From assembly GCA_021738245.1 (NCBI GenBank), contig JAIPCJ010000006.1:1-60464 (forward strand): a stretch of DNA of 60,464 nucleotides. The letters are read 5' to 3'. The notes below the pieces were generated by a model that saw nothing but the letters and a program-made list of their open reading frames with translations, did not search any database and was not told the origin of the DNA. The position numbers and the translations under genes are program-made. Within the stretch, counting starts at the first letter, position 1; each line of letters opens with the position of its first letter. The stretch is from Methylotenera sp. Lineage in GTDB: Bacteria; Pseudomonadota; Gammaproteobacteria; Burkholderiales; Burkholderiaceae_C. Positions 32,990 through 45,919 of the stretch are shown here, piece by piece.

Positions 32990-35242
32990 ATGCGCCGCAC
33001 CGCCCTGCTCCACCGCCTCGCCTCCGCCCTGTCTGCCACCCTGGCCCTGGTCACCTGCTTCGGTGCGCTGGCCCAGACCCTGCCTGCGGCCCCGCCAGCG
33101 TCCCCCGCTCCCACGGCCCGGCCCAAGATCGGCCTGGTGCTGTCCGGCGGCGGCGCGCGGGGCCTGGCCCACATCGGCGTGCTGCGCGTGCTGGAGGAGA
33201 TGAAGGTGCCGGTGGACCTGATCGTCGGCACGAGCATGGGCGCCGTGGTGGGCGGCGCCTATGCCTCGGGACGCAGCGTGGACGAGCTCGAAGCCCTGGT
33301 GAAGAGCGCCAACTGGAACGCCATCCTGGCCGACCGCCCGGCGCGTGACCGCCTGTCCATCCGTCGCCGCGAGGACGACGAGCGCCTGCCCTCGCGCATC
33401 GAGTTCGGCTTCAACCTGGAACGCGGGGCCATGCTGCCTGGCGGCGCAGCAGGCAATGGTCAGCTGGAGGCGACGCTGTCGTCCCTGCTGCCCGCCACCC
33501 GAACGGACGATCCGCTGCGCAAGCTGCCCATCCCCTTCCGCGCGGTGGCCACCGACCTGCTCTCGGGCGCGATGCTCGACCAGGCTGACACGCCGCTCTT
33601 TGAGGCCCTGCGCGCCTCGATGGCGGTACCCGGCGTGTTCGCACCGCTGCGCGTCAACGGCCGCCCGCGCGTGGACGGCGGCCTGGTGCGCAACCTGCCC
33701 ATCGACCTGGCGCGTCAGCTGGGCGCCGACATCATCATCGCGGTCAACGTGGGCACGCCGCTGCTCGAAGACCGCGAGATCACCAGCGCGGTGATGGTGG
33801 CCAATCAGATGCTGCAGATTCTGACCGAACAGAACGTGCAGCGCTCCCTGCGCGAGCTGCGCCCGCAGGACATCATCATCGACCCCGACCTGCCCGGCAT
33901 GGGCTTCATGGACTTTCAACGTGCCGATGAAGCCATGGCCACCGGGCGCCGCGCCGCGCTTGCTGCCAGCGAGCGGCTGGCGGCACTGGCCGCCCCGGCC
34001 GATGCCGCCCGCCTGCAGGCGCGCCGCCTGAACCTGCCCGAAGAGTCACCGGGCGCCCTGCCGCTGGGCGAACTCAGCTTCAGCGGCATGCACCGCGTGA
34101 ACCCAGAAGCCCTGCGCGCCGAACTCAGCCTGGCGCCCGGCACGCCCATCGGCCGCGCCGAGCTCGCCCGCGCGGTCGAACGCCTGGACGGCATGGGCGA
34201 CTTCGACCGCATCGAGACCGATGTGGATGACCGCGATGGTCGCCGTGACGTCGCCTTCAAGCTGACCGAGGCCGACTGGGCCCCCAGCCGCATCCGCCTC
34301 GGCCTGGAGCTCTACAGCAACTTCGCCGATGCCAGCAGCTACTCGCTCGTGGCCATGCACGTGGCCAACTGGCTCAACCCCTGGGGTGCCGAGCTTCGCA
34401 GCGTGGCCCGCATCGGCTCGGCGCGCGGCCTGAACACCGAGTTCTACCAACCGCTGGGCCCGGGCTCGCGCTGGTTCGCGAGCGCCAAGCTCAGCTACGA
34501 GGCCGGCGCCAACGACGTGTTCTCCCAGGGTCAGCGCGCGCTGCGCCTGTCCAGCAGCCTGACGAGCGCCCAGCTCGAACTCGGCCATCGAGTGGCGGGC
34601 CTGGGCGACCTGCGCTTCGGCGTCGGCCAGCTGCGTGCCAGCAACGAGATCGTCGTGCCCGTGATCCCGGGGCGCGGGCCGCAGTCGCAGTCCTACACGC
34701 AAAGCTACCTGGAGCTGCACACCGACACCCTGGACTCCCTGGCCTTCCCGAGCCGCGGGCAATGGACCACGGCGCGCATCGAATGGCTGCGCCCGCGCGG
34801 TGAGAGCCAGGTCATCAACGCCTCGCTGCTCGGCCTGGCCGCCTTCCGGCTGGGTGACTGGGCGGGCCAGCTCTACGGCGAGGTCGCCCATGCCGAACGC
34901 GGCCAGACGCGCTCGCTCGGCGGCTACCTGCGCCTGTCCGGCACACCCGATGGCTCGCTGACCGGCGAGAACATGGTGCTGGCCCGCGTGGTGATGGCGC
35001 GCCGCATCGGCGAGATGCCGGTCGGCCTGGGCGGCGCGGTGCGCGTGGGCTTCTCGCTGGAGACCGGCGCTGTCAGCCCGGGCGCCGGCCTGCGCCTGGC
35101 CAACCTGCCCCGCGAGGGCTGGAAGCAGGCCGTCAGCGGCTTCCTGAGCGTGGACACCCGCTTCGGCCCGTTCTTCCTGGCCCTGGGCAGCACCCGCGGC
35201 GGGGACACCTCGGCCTATCTGCTGCTCGGGCCCACCTGGTAG
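32990..35242 (+). CDS. Patatin-like phospholipase with POTRA and outer-membrane barrel (type Vd autotransporter)
   Basis: A 750-residue secreted lipase-like protein. A signal peptide of about 29 residues leads to a patatin domain (about 45-330). It has the glycine-rich oxyanion loop LSGGGARGLAHIGVL, the nucleophile elbow GTSMG with Ser82, and the catalytic Asp229 in RVDGGLVRN. A single POTRA-like domain follows at about 363-437 (LGELSFSGMHRVNPEALRAE and neighbours). The rest (about 440-750) has the alternating pattern of a 16-strand barrel, ending TSAYLLLGPTW with a terminal aromatic Trp for BAM recognition. This order matches PlpD and FplA (type Vd secretion). The catalytic dyad is intact, so phospholipase A activity is expected. 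The last 28 bp overlap the converging ispD. Confidence 0.9.
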   Translation: MRRTALLHRLASALSATLALVTCFGALAQTLPAAPPASPAPTARPKIGLVLSGGGARGLAHIGVLRVLEEMKVPVDLIVGTSMGAVVGGAYASGRSVDELEALVKSANWNAILADRPARDRLSIRRREDDERLPSRIEFGFNLERGAMLPGGAAGNGQLEATLSSLLPATRTDDPLRKLPIPFRAVATDLLSGAMLDQADTPLFEALRASMAVPGVFAPLRVNGRPRVDGGLVRNLPIDLARQLGADIIIAVNVGTPLLEDREITSAVMVANQMLQILTEQNVQRSLRELRPQDIIIDPDLPGMGFMDFQRADEAMATGRRAALAASERLAALAAPADAARLQARRLNLPEESPGALPLGELSFSGMHRVNPEALRAELSLAPGTPIGRAELARAVERLDGMGDFDRIETDVDDRDGRRDVAFKLTEADWAPSRIRLGLELYSNFADASSYSLVAMHVANWLNPWGAELRSVARIGSARGLNTEFYQPLGPGSRWFASAKLSYEAGANDVFSQGQRALRLSSSLTSAQLELGHRVAGLGDLRFGVGQLRASNEIVVPVIPGRGPQSQSYTQSYLELHTDTLDSLAFPSRGQWTTARIEWLRPRGESQVINASLLGLAAFRLGDWAGQLYGEVAHAERGQTRSLGGYLRLSGTPDGSLTGENMVLARVVMARRIGEMPVGLGGAVRVGFSLETGAVSPGAGLRLANLPREGWKQAVSGFLSVDTRFGPFFLALGSTRGGDTSAYLLLGPTW

Positions 35243-35916
35243 AGCCAACGCTGCGCCAGCTCGAAATCCTCCGGCCAGGTCACCTTGAAGTTGGCCATCG
35301 AGGCGCGCACCAGCCGTGGCGCCAGGCCCAGGGCCTCGACGGCGCTGGCTTCGTCGGTGGCGGCGGCGCCCAGGGCCAGCAGCGCGCGCTCGACCAGGCC
35401 GAGGCGGAACATCTGCGGGGTCTGCGCGGCCCACTTGTCGCGGCGGTCGACCGTGGCGCTCACGCGCCCGTCCGCGCCGCCGGCCTTCAGCGTGTCGGCC
35501 ACCGGCTGCGCGAGCAGGCCGCCGACCGCGTCGTGCTGGCAGGCGTCGATCAAGGCATCGACCCAGGCGGGCTGCAGCAGACAGCGGGCCGCGTCGTGCA
35601 CCAGCACCCAGTCGTCATCCCCCGCGCCGCGGCGGCGCAACTCGGCCAGGCCGCCGAGCACGCTCTCGGCGCGGCTGGCCCCGCCGACCCGCGCCACCCA
35701 GGCACCGCAATCCGGCAGCGCGGCCTCGAAGCGGTCGTCAGACGGCGACAGCACCACCAGCGTCTGCGACAGGCGCGGCACTGCGACCAATGCCGCCAGC
35801 GTGTGGGCCAGCATGGGCCGGCCGGCGATCTCGACGTATTGCTTGGGCTGGCCGGCGCCGGAGCGTTCGCCCACGCCGGCCGCGGGCACCAGGGCAAAGA
35901 AGCGGGGAGGAGTCAT
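35215..35916 (-). CDS. ispD: 2-C-methyl-D-erythritol 4-phosphate cytidylyltransferase
   Basis: A 233-residue enzyme of the MEP pathway that joins CTP and methylerythritol phosphate. The nucleotide-binding start is FFALVPAAGVGERSGAGQPK (the conserved Gly-rich loop plus Lys). Then come QYVEIAGRPMLAHTLAALV, VLVHDAARCLL near residues 100-110, DTLKAGG, DRRDKWAAQTPQMFR and TDEASAVEALG. The ATG at 35916 gives the correct family length; the track upstream is not coding. The gene is separated from ispF by two opposite-strand genes, while in most relatives the two are adjacent. Its stop lies inside the end of the patatin gene (28-bp convergent overlap). Confidence 0.95.
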   Translation of the reverse strand: MTPPRFFALVPAAGVGERSGAGQPKQYVEIAGRPMLAHTLAALVAVPRLSQTLVVLSPSDDRFEAALPDCGAWVARVGGASRAESVLGGLAELRRRGAGDDDWVLVHDAARCLLQPAWVDALIDACQHDAVGGLLAQPVADTLKAGGADGRVSATVDRRDKWAAQTPQMFRLGLVERALLALGAAATDEASAVEALGLAPRLVRASMANFKVTWPEDFELAQRWLYQVGPSSR

Positions 35917-35938
35917 CCCCGGCATTGTCGGCGCGACA

Positions 35939-36685
35939 TCAGGTGTCGTGGCCGGGGTTCTGCCGGGCCAGCCGGCGCAGCAGGCCCGGCCAGGCCAGCG
36001 ACGCGCCAGAGCCACGCATGACCTTGTCGCTCTGCGCGCGGATGCCGGCCAGGATGGCCGCCGGGATCTCGATCAGCGGGCCGCCGCCGGCCTGGGCTGC
36101 GATCTGGATCTCGCAGGCGCGCTGCAGCATGAACATCTTCAGGAAGGTGTCCGCCGCGCTGTGGCCCAGGGTCAGCAGCCCGTGGTTGCGCAGCACCATC
36201 AGCGAGGTGCGGCCGAGGTCAGCCACCAGGCGCACCTTCTCCTCGGGGTTGAGGGCCACGCCTTCGTAGTCGTGATAGCTCAGCGAGGCGAGCGGGAAGA
36301 GGCTGTGCTGGGAGATGGGGCGCAGCCCGTCGCGCTGGGCGCTGACCGCCACGCCCGCCACCGTGTGCAGGTGCATGACGAAGAGCGCATCCTCGCGGGC
36401 CTCATGCACCGCGCTGTGGATGATGAAGCCGGCGGGATTCACGTCGTAGTCACTGGGCGCCACCTTCTCGCCCGCGCGGTCCACCTTCACCAGGCTGCTG
36501 GCCGTGATCTCCTCGAACATCATCCCGTAGGGGTTGATCAGGAAATGGTGCTCCGGCCCCGGCACGCGGGCCGAGATGTGCGTGAAGATGAGGTCGTCCC
36601 AGCCGTGCAGCGCGGCCAGACGGTACAGCGCGGCGAGGTCGCAGCGGGTGGTCCATTCCTCGGGGCTCATGTCGGTCGGTGCCAT
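35939..36685 (-). CDS. Class II aldolase/adducin family protein
   Basis: A 248-residue zinc aldolase-like protein. The N-terminal EEWTTRCDLAALYRLAALHG is followed by DDLIFTHISARVPGPEHHFLINPYG (residues about 29-53). The zinc site reads ALFVMHLHTVAGVAVSAQRD (His-x-His), with the third His in VLRNHGLLTLGHSAADTFL near residue 165. Members act on fuculose-, ribulose- or rhamnulose-phosphates, or form the non-enzymatic adducin head. This sequence is the general bacterial form whose substrate is unknown. The stop lies 22 bp upstream of the ispD start, so it may be co-transcribed with ispD. It starts at 36685 and is divergent from the RlmN/Cfr-like gene. Confidence 0.88.
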   Translation of the reverse strand: MAPTDMSPEEWTTRCDLAALYRLAALHGWDDLIFTHISARVPGPEHHFLINPYGMMFEEITASSLVKVDRAGEKVAPSDYDVNPAGFIIHSAVHEAREDALFVMHLHTVAGVAVSAQRDGLRPISQHSLFPLASLSYHDYEGVALNPEEKVRLVADLGRTSLMVLRNHGLLTLGHSAADTFLKMFMLQRACEIQIAAQAGGGPLIEIPAAILAGIRAQSDKVMRGSGASLAWPGLLRRLARQNPGHDT

Positions 36686-36777
36686 GGCTTGTCTCCTTGC
36701 TTGGATGCGCCCCCAGCATAGGCCGGCGCGACGGGCTGGCCTGTCGCCTGCGCGCCTGCGGGGACAATCGGCGGGCC

Positions 36778-37824
36778 ATGCTGATCTCCGACCTCCGCCA
36801 GCGCCTGCGCGCGCTCGGCGGCAATCCTGCTCATGAAAGCCGCGTGCTGCGCCACTGGCTGCACAGCCTGCCCCTGGCCGGCGGCAAGCGGCCGCTGGAG
36901 GGCTGGCTGCCCAAGGCCGTGCTCGAAGCCCTGCCCGGCCTGATGGCCGAGCTTGACGCGCTGGTGACCCTGCGCAGCGAGCACCCCGGCGGCGACGGTG
37001 TGTCGGCCCGGCTGCTGCTGGGGCTCACCGACGGCCAGACCGTGGAGACCGTGCTGCTGCCGCGCGACGGCGTCTGCGTGTCGAGCCAGGTCGGCTGTGC
37101 GGTGGGCTGTGCCTTCTGCATGACGGGCACCGAGGGCCTGATCCGCCAGGTGGGCAGCGCCGAAATCGTGGCGCAGGTGGTCATGGCGCGGCGCAAGAAC
37201 GCGCGGCTCAAGAAGGTCGTGTTCATGGGCATGGGCGAGCCTTCGCACAACCTGGCCAACGTGATGGACGCCATCACGCTGCTGGGCCGTGAGGGCGGGT
37301 TCGCGCACAAGCAGCTGGTGTTCTCCACCGTGGGCGACGAGCGTGCCTTCGCGGCGCTGAACGAAGCCGAGGTCAAGCCGGCGTTGGCGCTGTCGCTGCA
37401 CACCAGCGATGCCGCCAAGCGCGCCGAGCTGCTGCCGCGCGCGCCGCGCATCGCGCCGCAAGACCTCGTCGAGGCTGCCGATGCCTACGCCCGCGCCAGT
37501 GGCTACCCCATCCAGTACCAGTGGACGCTGCTGGACGGCGTGAACGACGGCCCCGACGAACTCGACGGCATCGTTCGCCTGCTGCAGGGGCGCTACGGGC
37601 TGCTGAACATGATTCCCTTCAACAGCGCGCCGGGGCTGCCTTTCGTGCGCCCCAGCTGGGACCGGGCCCGCGCCATCGCCGCCGAGCTGAGCCGCCGCGG
37701 CGTGCTGACCAAACTGCGCGACTCCGCCGGCCAGGACGTGGACGGCGGCTGCGGCCAGCTGCGGGCCCGGGAGGCCGTCGGCCGGCCCGCGAAGGTCGTG
37801 AGGATTCACGCGCCGGGCCGGTAA
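36778..37824 (+). CDS. RlmN/Cfr-family radical SAM RNA methyltransferase (paralogue)
   Basis: A 348-residue radical SAM enzyme. The CX3CX2C cluster is Cys107/Cys111/Cys114 in VSSQVGCAVGCAFCMTG. The two methyl-transfer cysteines of the family are conserved as Cys100 (GVCVSSQ) and Cys325 (DVDGGCGQLRA). GMGEPSHNLANVMDAI and STVGDERAF are typical substrate and SAM loops. The N-terminus is short and lacks much of the RlmN accessory domain, so the protein is nearer to Cfr in length. The true rlmN of such bacteria normally sits elsewhere near ndk and hisS, so this is probably a second copy. Its target base (23S A2503 or a tRNA) cannot be read. The ATG at 36778 was chosen for the conserved SDLRQRLRALGG start. 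Confidence 0.85.
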   Translation: MLISDLRQRLRALGGNPAHESRVLRHWLHSLPLAGGKRPLEGWLPKAVLEALPGLMAELDALVTLRSEHPGGDGVSARLLLGLTDGQTVETVLLPRDGVCVSSQVGCAVGCAFCMTGTEGLIRQVGSAEIVAQVVMARRKNARLKKVVFMGMGEPSHNLANVMDAITLLGREGGFAHKQLVFSTVGDERAFAALNEAEVKPALALSLHTSDAAKRAELLPRAPRIAPQDLVEAADAYARASGYPIQYQWTLLDGVNDGPDELDGIVRLLQGRYGLLNMIPFNSAPGLPFVRPSWDRARAIAAELSRRGVLTKLRDSAGQDVDGGCGQLRAREAVGRPAKVVRIHAPGR

Positions 37825-37926
37825 CCTGACACCTCATTCGGCGACAGGATCGCTCGGTTACACACGCAGAATCCCCTCCGCCGGCTTCAAGGCCGCCGTC
37901 AGAAGAACGCTCAACCCGGAGGAGAC

Positions 37927-38526
37927 ATGACCCCAGCCCAGCGGCTCGCCCAACGCACGCGCCTCGCCCTGCTGATCGCCGCCTCGGCGCTCAGCCTGCA
38001 GGCCTCGGCCGGCACCACGGTCAACAAGTTCGAGCCCACCGCCCAGCTCGGCGGCAGCACGCTGCAACTCAACGGCAAGGGCACCCGCGTGCGCCTGGTG
38101 TTCAAGGCCTACGACATGGGGCTGTACACCACCAAGCGGGTCAGCACGCCGGCCGAGCTGCTGGCCCTGCCCGGGCCGAAGCGACTGCACTTCATCGCGC
38201 TGCGCGAATTGCAAGGGACCGAGCTCGGCCGGCTGTTCCTGCGCGGCATGGGCGACAACACGCCCAGCGCGCAGATGACGCGCCACGCACTGGCCACCAC
38301 CCGCCTGATCGAGATCTTTTCGGGCAAGCCCAAGCTGATGCCCGGCGACACCTTCGCGATGGACTTCGTGCCGGGCAAGGGCACGCAGTTCTACATCCAG
38401 GGCCAGCCCCAGGGCGCGCCGGTGGGCGACGACGAGTTCTTCACGCTCGTGCTGCGCATCTGGTTCGGCGACACACCGGCTGACATCCCGCTGCGCGATG
38501 CCCTGCTGGATGGCCTCACGGGCTGA
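37927..38526 (+). CDS. Chalcone isomerase family exported protein
   Basis: A 199-residue protein with a signal peptide (about residues 1-28, LALLIAASALSLQASAG). It has a bacterial chalcone-isomerase-like domain: LGGSTLQLNGKGTRVRLVFK, VFKAYDMGLYTTKRVSTPAE near residues 58-76, MDFVPGKGTQFYIQGQPQG and LVLRIWFGDTPADIPLRDALL. The bacterial branch is widespread in Burkholderiales and lacks demonstrated isomerase activity; it may bind fatty acids. GGAGGAG just upstream of the ATG at 37927 supports the start. A 7-bp stem-loop spans the stop codon (38512-38530) without a T run. Confidence 0.83.
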   Translation: MTPAQRLAQRTRLALLIAASALSLQASAGTTVNKFEPTAQLGGSTLQLNGKGTRVRLVFKAYDMGLYTTKRVSTPAELLALPGPKRLHFIALRELQGTELGRLFLRGMGDNTPSAQMTRHALATTRLIEIFSGKPKLMPGDTFAMDFVPGKGTQFYIQGQPQGAPVGDDEFFTLVLRIWFGDTPADIPLRDALLDGLTG

Positions 38527-38545
38527 GGCCCGCGTGATTCGTTCC

Positions 38546-38551
38546 TAGAAT
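38546..38551 (+). promoter_or_regulatory. Candidate -10 box of the czcICBA operon
   Basis: TAGAAT ends eight bases before the czcI ATG (38560). The usual start point would then fall on or next to the A of the ATG, giving a leaderless transcript. No Shine-Dalgarno is visible in the intervening GCGCGGCC, which fits this reading. No good -35 box is seen. Confidence 0.4.
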
Positions 38552-38559
38552 GCGCGGCC

Positions 38560-38895
38560 ATGCGCCGCTGGTTCATTGCCCTGCTGACCCTGTTCGTCGC
38601 CGCCCAGATGTCCTGGGCGGGCGCGGCGCTGTGTTGTGTGGCTGACCTGCGGGGGCAGCGGGCCGGCGCCCGGGGCCTCATCGTCTCGGAGCAGGCGCAT
38701 GCCCCGGCCGACGCCGCCCACGCCGTGTGCGAGACCGCGCACTGCCATTGCCACCACGCCGGCTGCGCGACGCCGGTGGCCGAGGCACCCCTGCCGGCGC
38801 GCCCGCTGCTGCCCGGCCCTGAGCTGCAGACTGCAGCGCGCCTGAAGTCCCACATCCCGCCCGGGCTCGAACGCCCCAATTGGCTGCGCGCCTGA
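38560..38895 (+). CDS. czcI: CzcI-like small Cys/His-rich exported protein
   Basis: A 111-residue protein with an N-terminal hydrophobic signal (MRRWFIALLTLFVAAQMSWAG) and a metal-ligand-rich centre: ALCCVADL, then HAVCETAHCHCHHAGCATPV near residues 58-72. The remainder is unstructured, rich in Pro and Arg, and ends ERPNWLRA. CzcI-type proteins precede czcCBA in many metal-resistant Burkholderiales and modulate the operon, possibly by binding zinc or cobalt in the periplasm. The position (first gene, 99 bp before czcC) supports this. Sequence conservation in the family is low, so the name is by context and composition. Confidence 0.6.
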   Translation: MRRWFIALLTLFVAAQMSWAGAALCCVADLRGQRAGARGLIVSEQAHAPADAAHAVCETAHCHCHHAGCATPVAEAPLPARPLLPGPELQTAARLKSHIPPGLERPNWLRA

Positions 38896-38994
38896 TCCGG
38901 CGCGCCGCTCCTGCTCCGCTTCTGCCTGAAGCCGCACCCCGAGGTGCCGGCCGCGCCGAACCGTCCGACGTTGTTTCAACTTCCGGAGCGTTCG

Positions 38995-40230
38995 ATGCGA
39001 ACTCTTTTGCGATTGACTCGCCGGTGGCCTGCGCTGTGCTTGGCGCTGGCCCCTGGCCTGGCTTCTTCCCTGACGCTGGCCGAGGCGCAAGCCTTGGCCC
39101 TCACCCACAACCCCAACCTGGCCCAGGCACGCCTGGCCCTGCAGGCCCAACAGGCGGCTGAACGGCAGGCCGGGGCACGGCCCAACCCCGAACTCGGCCT
39201 CCAGCTCGAAGACACCCGCGCAGCCACGCGCACCGGCACCCTGCAGCTGTCGCAGACTCTCGAACTCGGCGGCAAGCGGGAAGCCCGCCTCGCTGCGGCG
39301 GCGCTGGCGCGCGAACAGGCGGCCGTGGCGCTCGCCGGCCGCGAGGCCGAACTCCAGGCCGAGGTGGCTGCAGCCTTTCACGGCCTGCTCGGCGCCCAGG
39401 CGCAGCGACAACAGGCCGAGGTCACCCGCGACCTCGCCCGGCGCGCTCGCGCTGCCGCGCAGCTGCGCCTGCAGGCGGGCAAGGTGCCTCCGCTCGAAGC
39501 GGCCCGCGCGGCTGTGGCCGAGGCGTCGGCCCAGGCCGACCTGGCGCAGGCGGAACGCGAGCTGGCCTTGGCGCATGCGCGGCTCGCGGCCCTCGGCATT
39601 CCCGATGCGCAGGCCGCCAGCCCCGCTGAGGGCGACGTCGCGACCCTGCCCTCCGTGCCCGACCCGCAACGGCTGGCCGAACGGCTGGCCGACGCCCCCG
39701 TCGTGCGCATCGCCCGGCTGGAGATGGCCCGCCACCAGGCCTTGAGCGCGGGCGAGCGCGCACGGCGCGTGCCCGACCTCACCGTGACCCTCGGCGCCAA
39801 GCGCGATGCCGAGCTGGGCCGCACCCAGGCGGTCATCGGCCTGTCGCTGCCGCTGCCCTTGAACGACCGCAACACCGGCGCACTGACCGAGGCCCTGAGG
39901 CGCGAAGACCAGGCCCGTGAGGCCCTGGACGCAACGCAGCGCCAACTGCAGCTGGAGGTCACCGAGGCCCGGTCGCAATGGGAGCTCAGCCGCGACCAGG
40001 CCCGGCTGCTGGGCCACGAGGCCCTGCCTGCCGCACAGACCGCCTACGACACGGCCCTGCGCGGCTTCGAGCTGGGCAAGTTCAGCTTCCTCGACGTGCT
40101 GGACGCGCAGCGCACCCTGGCCCAGCTCCGCCGCGAACGGCTGCAGCACCTCATCCAGGCCCACCGCGCCGCGGCCACGCTGGCCCGGCTGCTCGGCCGC
40201 CCCCTCACCCTGGACACCCCGGAGTCCTGA
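38995..40230 (+). CDS. czcC: Outer-membrane efflux protein CzcC (TolC family)
   Basis: A 411-residue TolC-type outer membrane factor. A signal peptide spans about residues 1-23, followed by LTLAEAQALALTHNPNLAQA, the usual first helix. The long alanine/glutamine/arginine-rich heptad stretches are the coiled coils of the trimeric tunnel (about 70-190 and 300-400), and PNPELGLQLEDT and SQTLELGGKREAR are the first barrel strands. The second repeat opens VPDLTVTLGAKRDAELGRTQ. FELGKFSFLDVLDAQRTLAQ is a highly conserved feature near residue 365. The start at 38995 was chosen because it gives a signal sequence and a GGAG site; an in-frame start 17 codons earlier is less likely. It is four bases from czcB. 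Confidence 0.9.
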   Translation: MRTLLRLTRRWPALCLALAPGLASSLTLAEAQALALTHNPNLAQARLALQAQQAAERQAGARPNPELGLQLEDTRAATRTGTLQLSQTLELGGKREARLAAAALAREQAAVALAGREAELQAEVAAAFHGLLGAQAQRQQAEVTRDLARRARAAAQLRLQAGKVPPLEAARAAVAEASAQADLAQAERELALAHARLAALGIPDAQAASPAEGDVATLPSVPDPQRLAERLADAPVVRIARLEMARHQALSAGERARRVPDLTVTLGAKRDAELGRTQAVIGLSLPLPLNDRNTGALTEALRREDQAREALDATQRQLQLEVTEARSQWELSRDQARLLGHEALPAAQTAYDTALRGFELGKFSFLDVLDAQRTLAQLRRERLQHLIQAHRAAATLARLLGRPLTLDTPES

Positions 40231-40233
40231 GCC

Positions 40234-45915
<5,682 letters not shown>

Positions 45916-45919
<4 letters not shown>

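Noticed and set aside
38512..38530. Terminator at the end of the chalcone isomerase-like gene
   Set aside because: A perfect 7-bp stem spans the stop codon but no T run follows, so a terminator is not supported.
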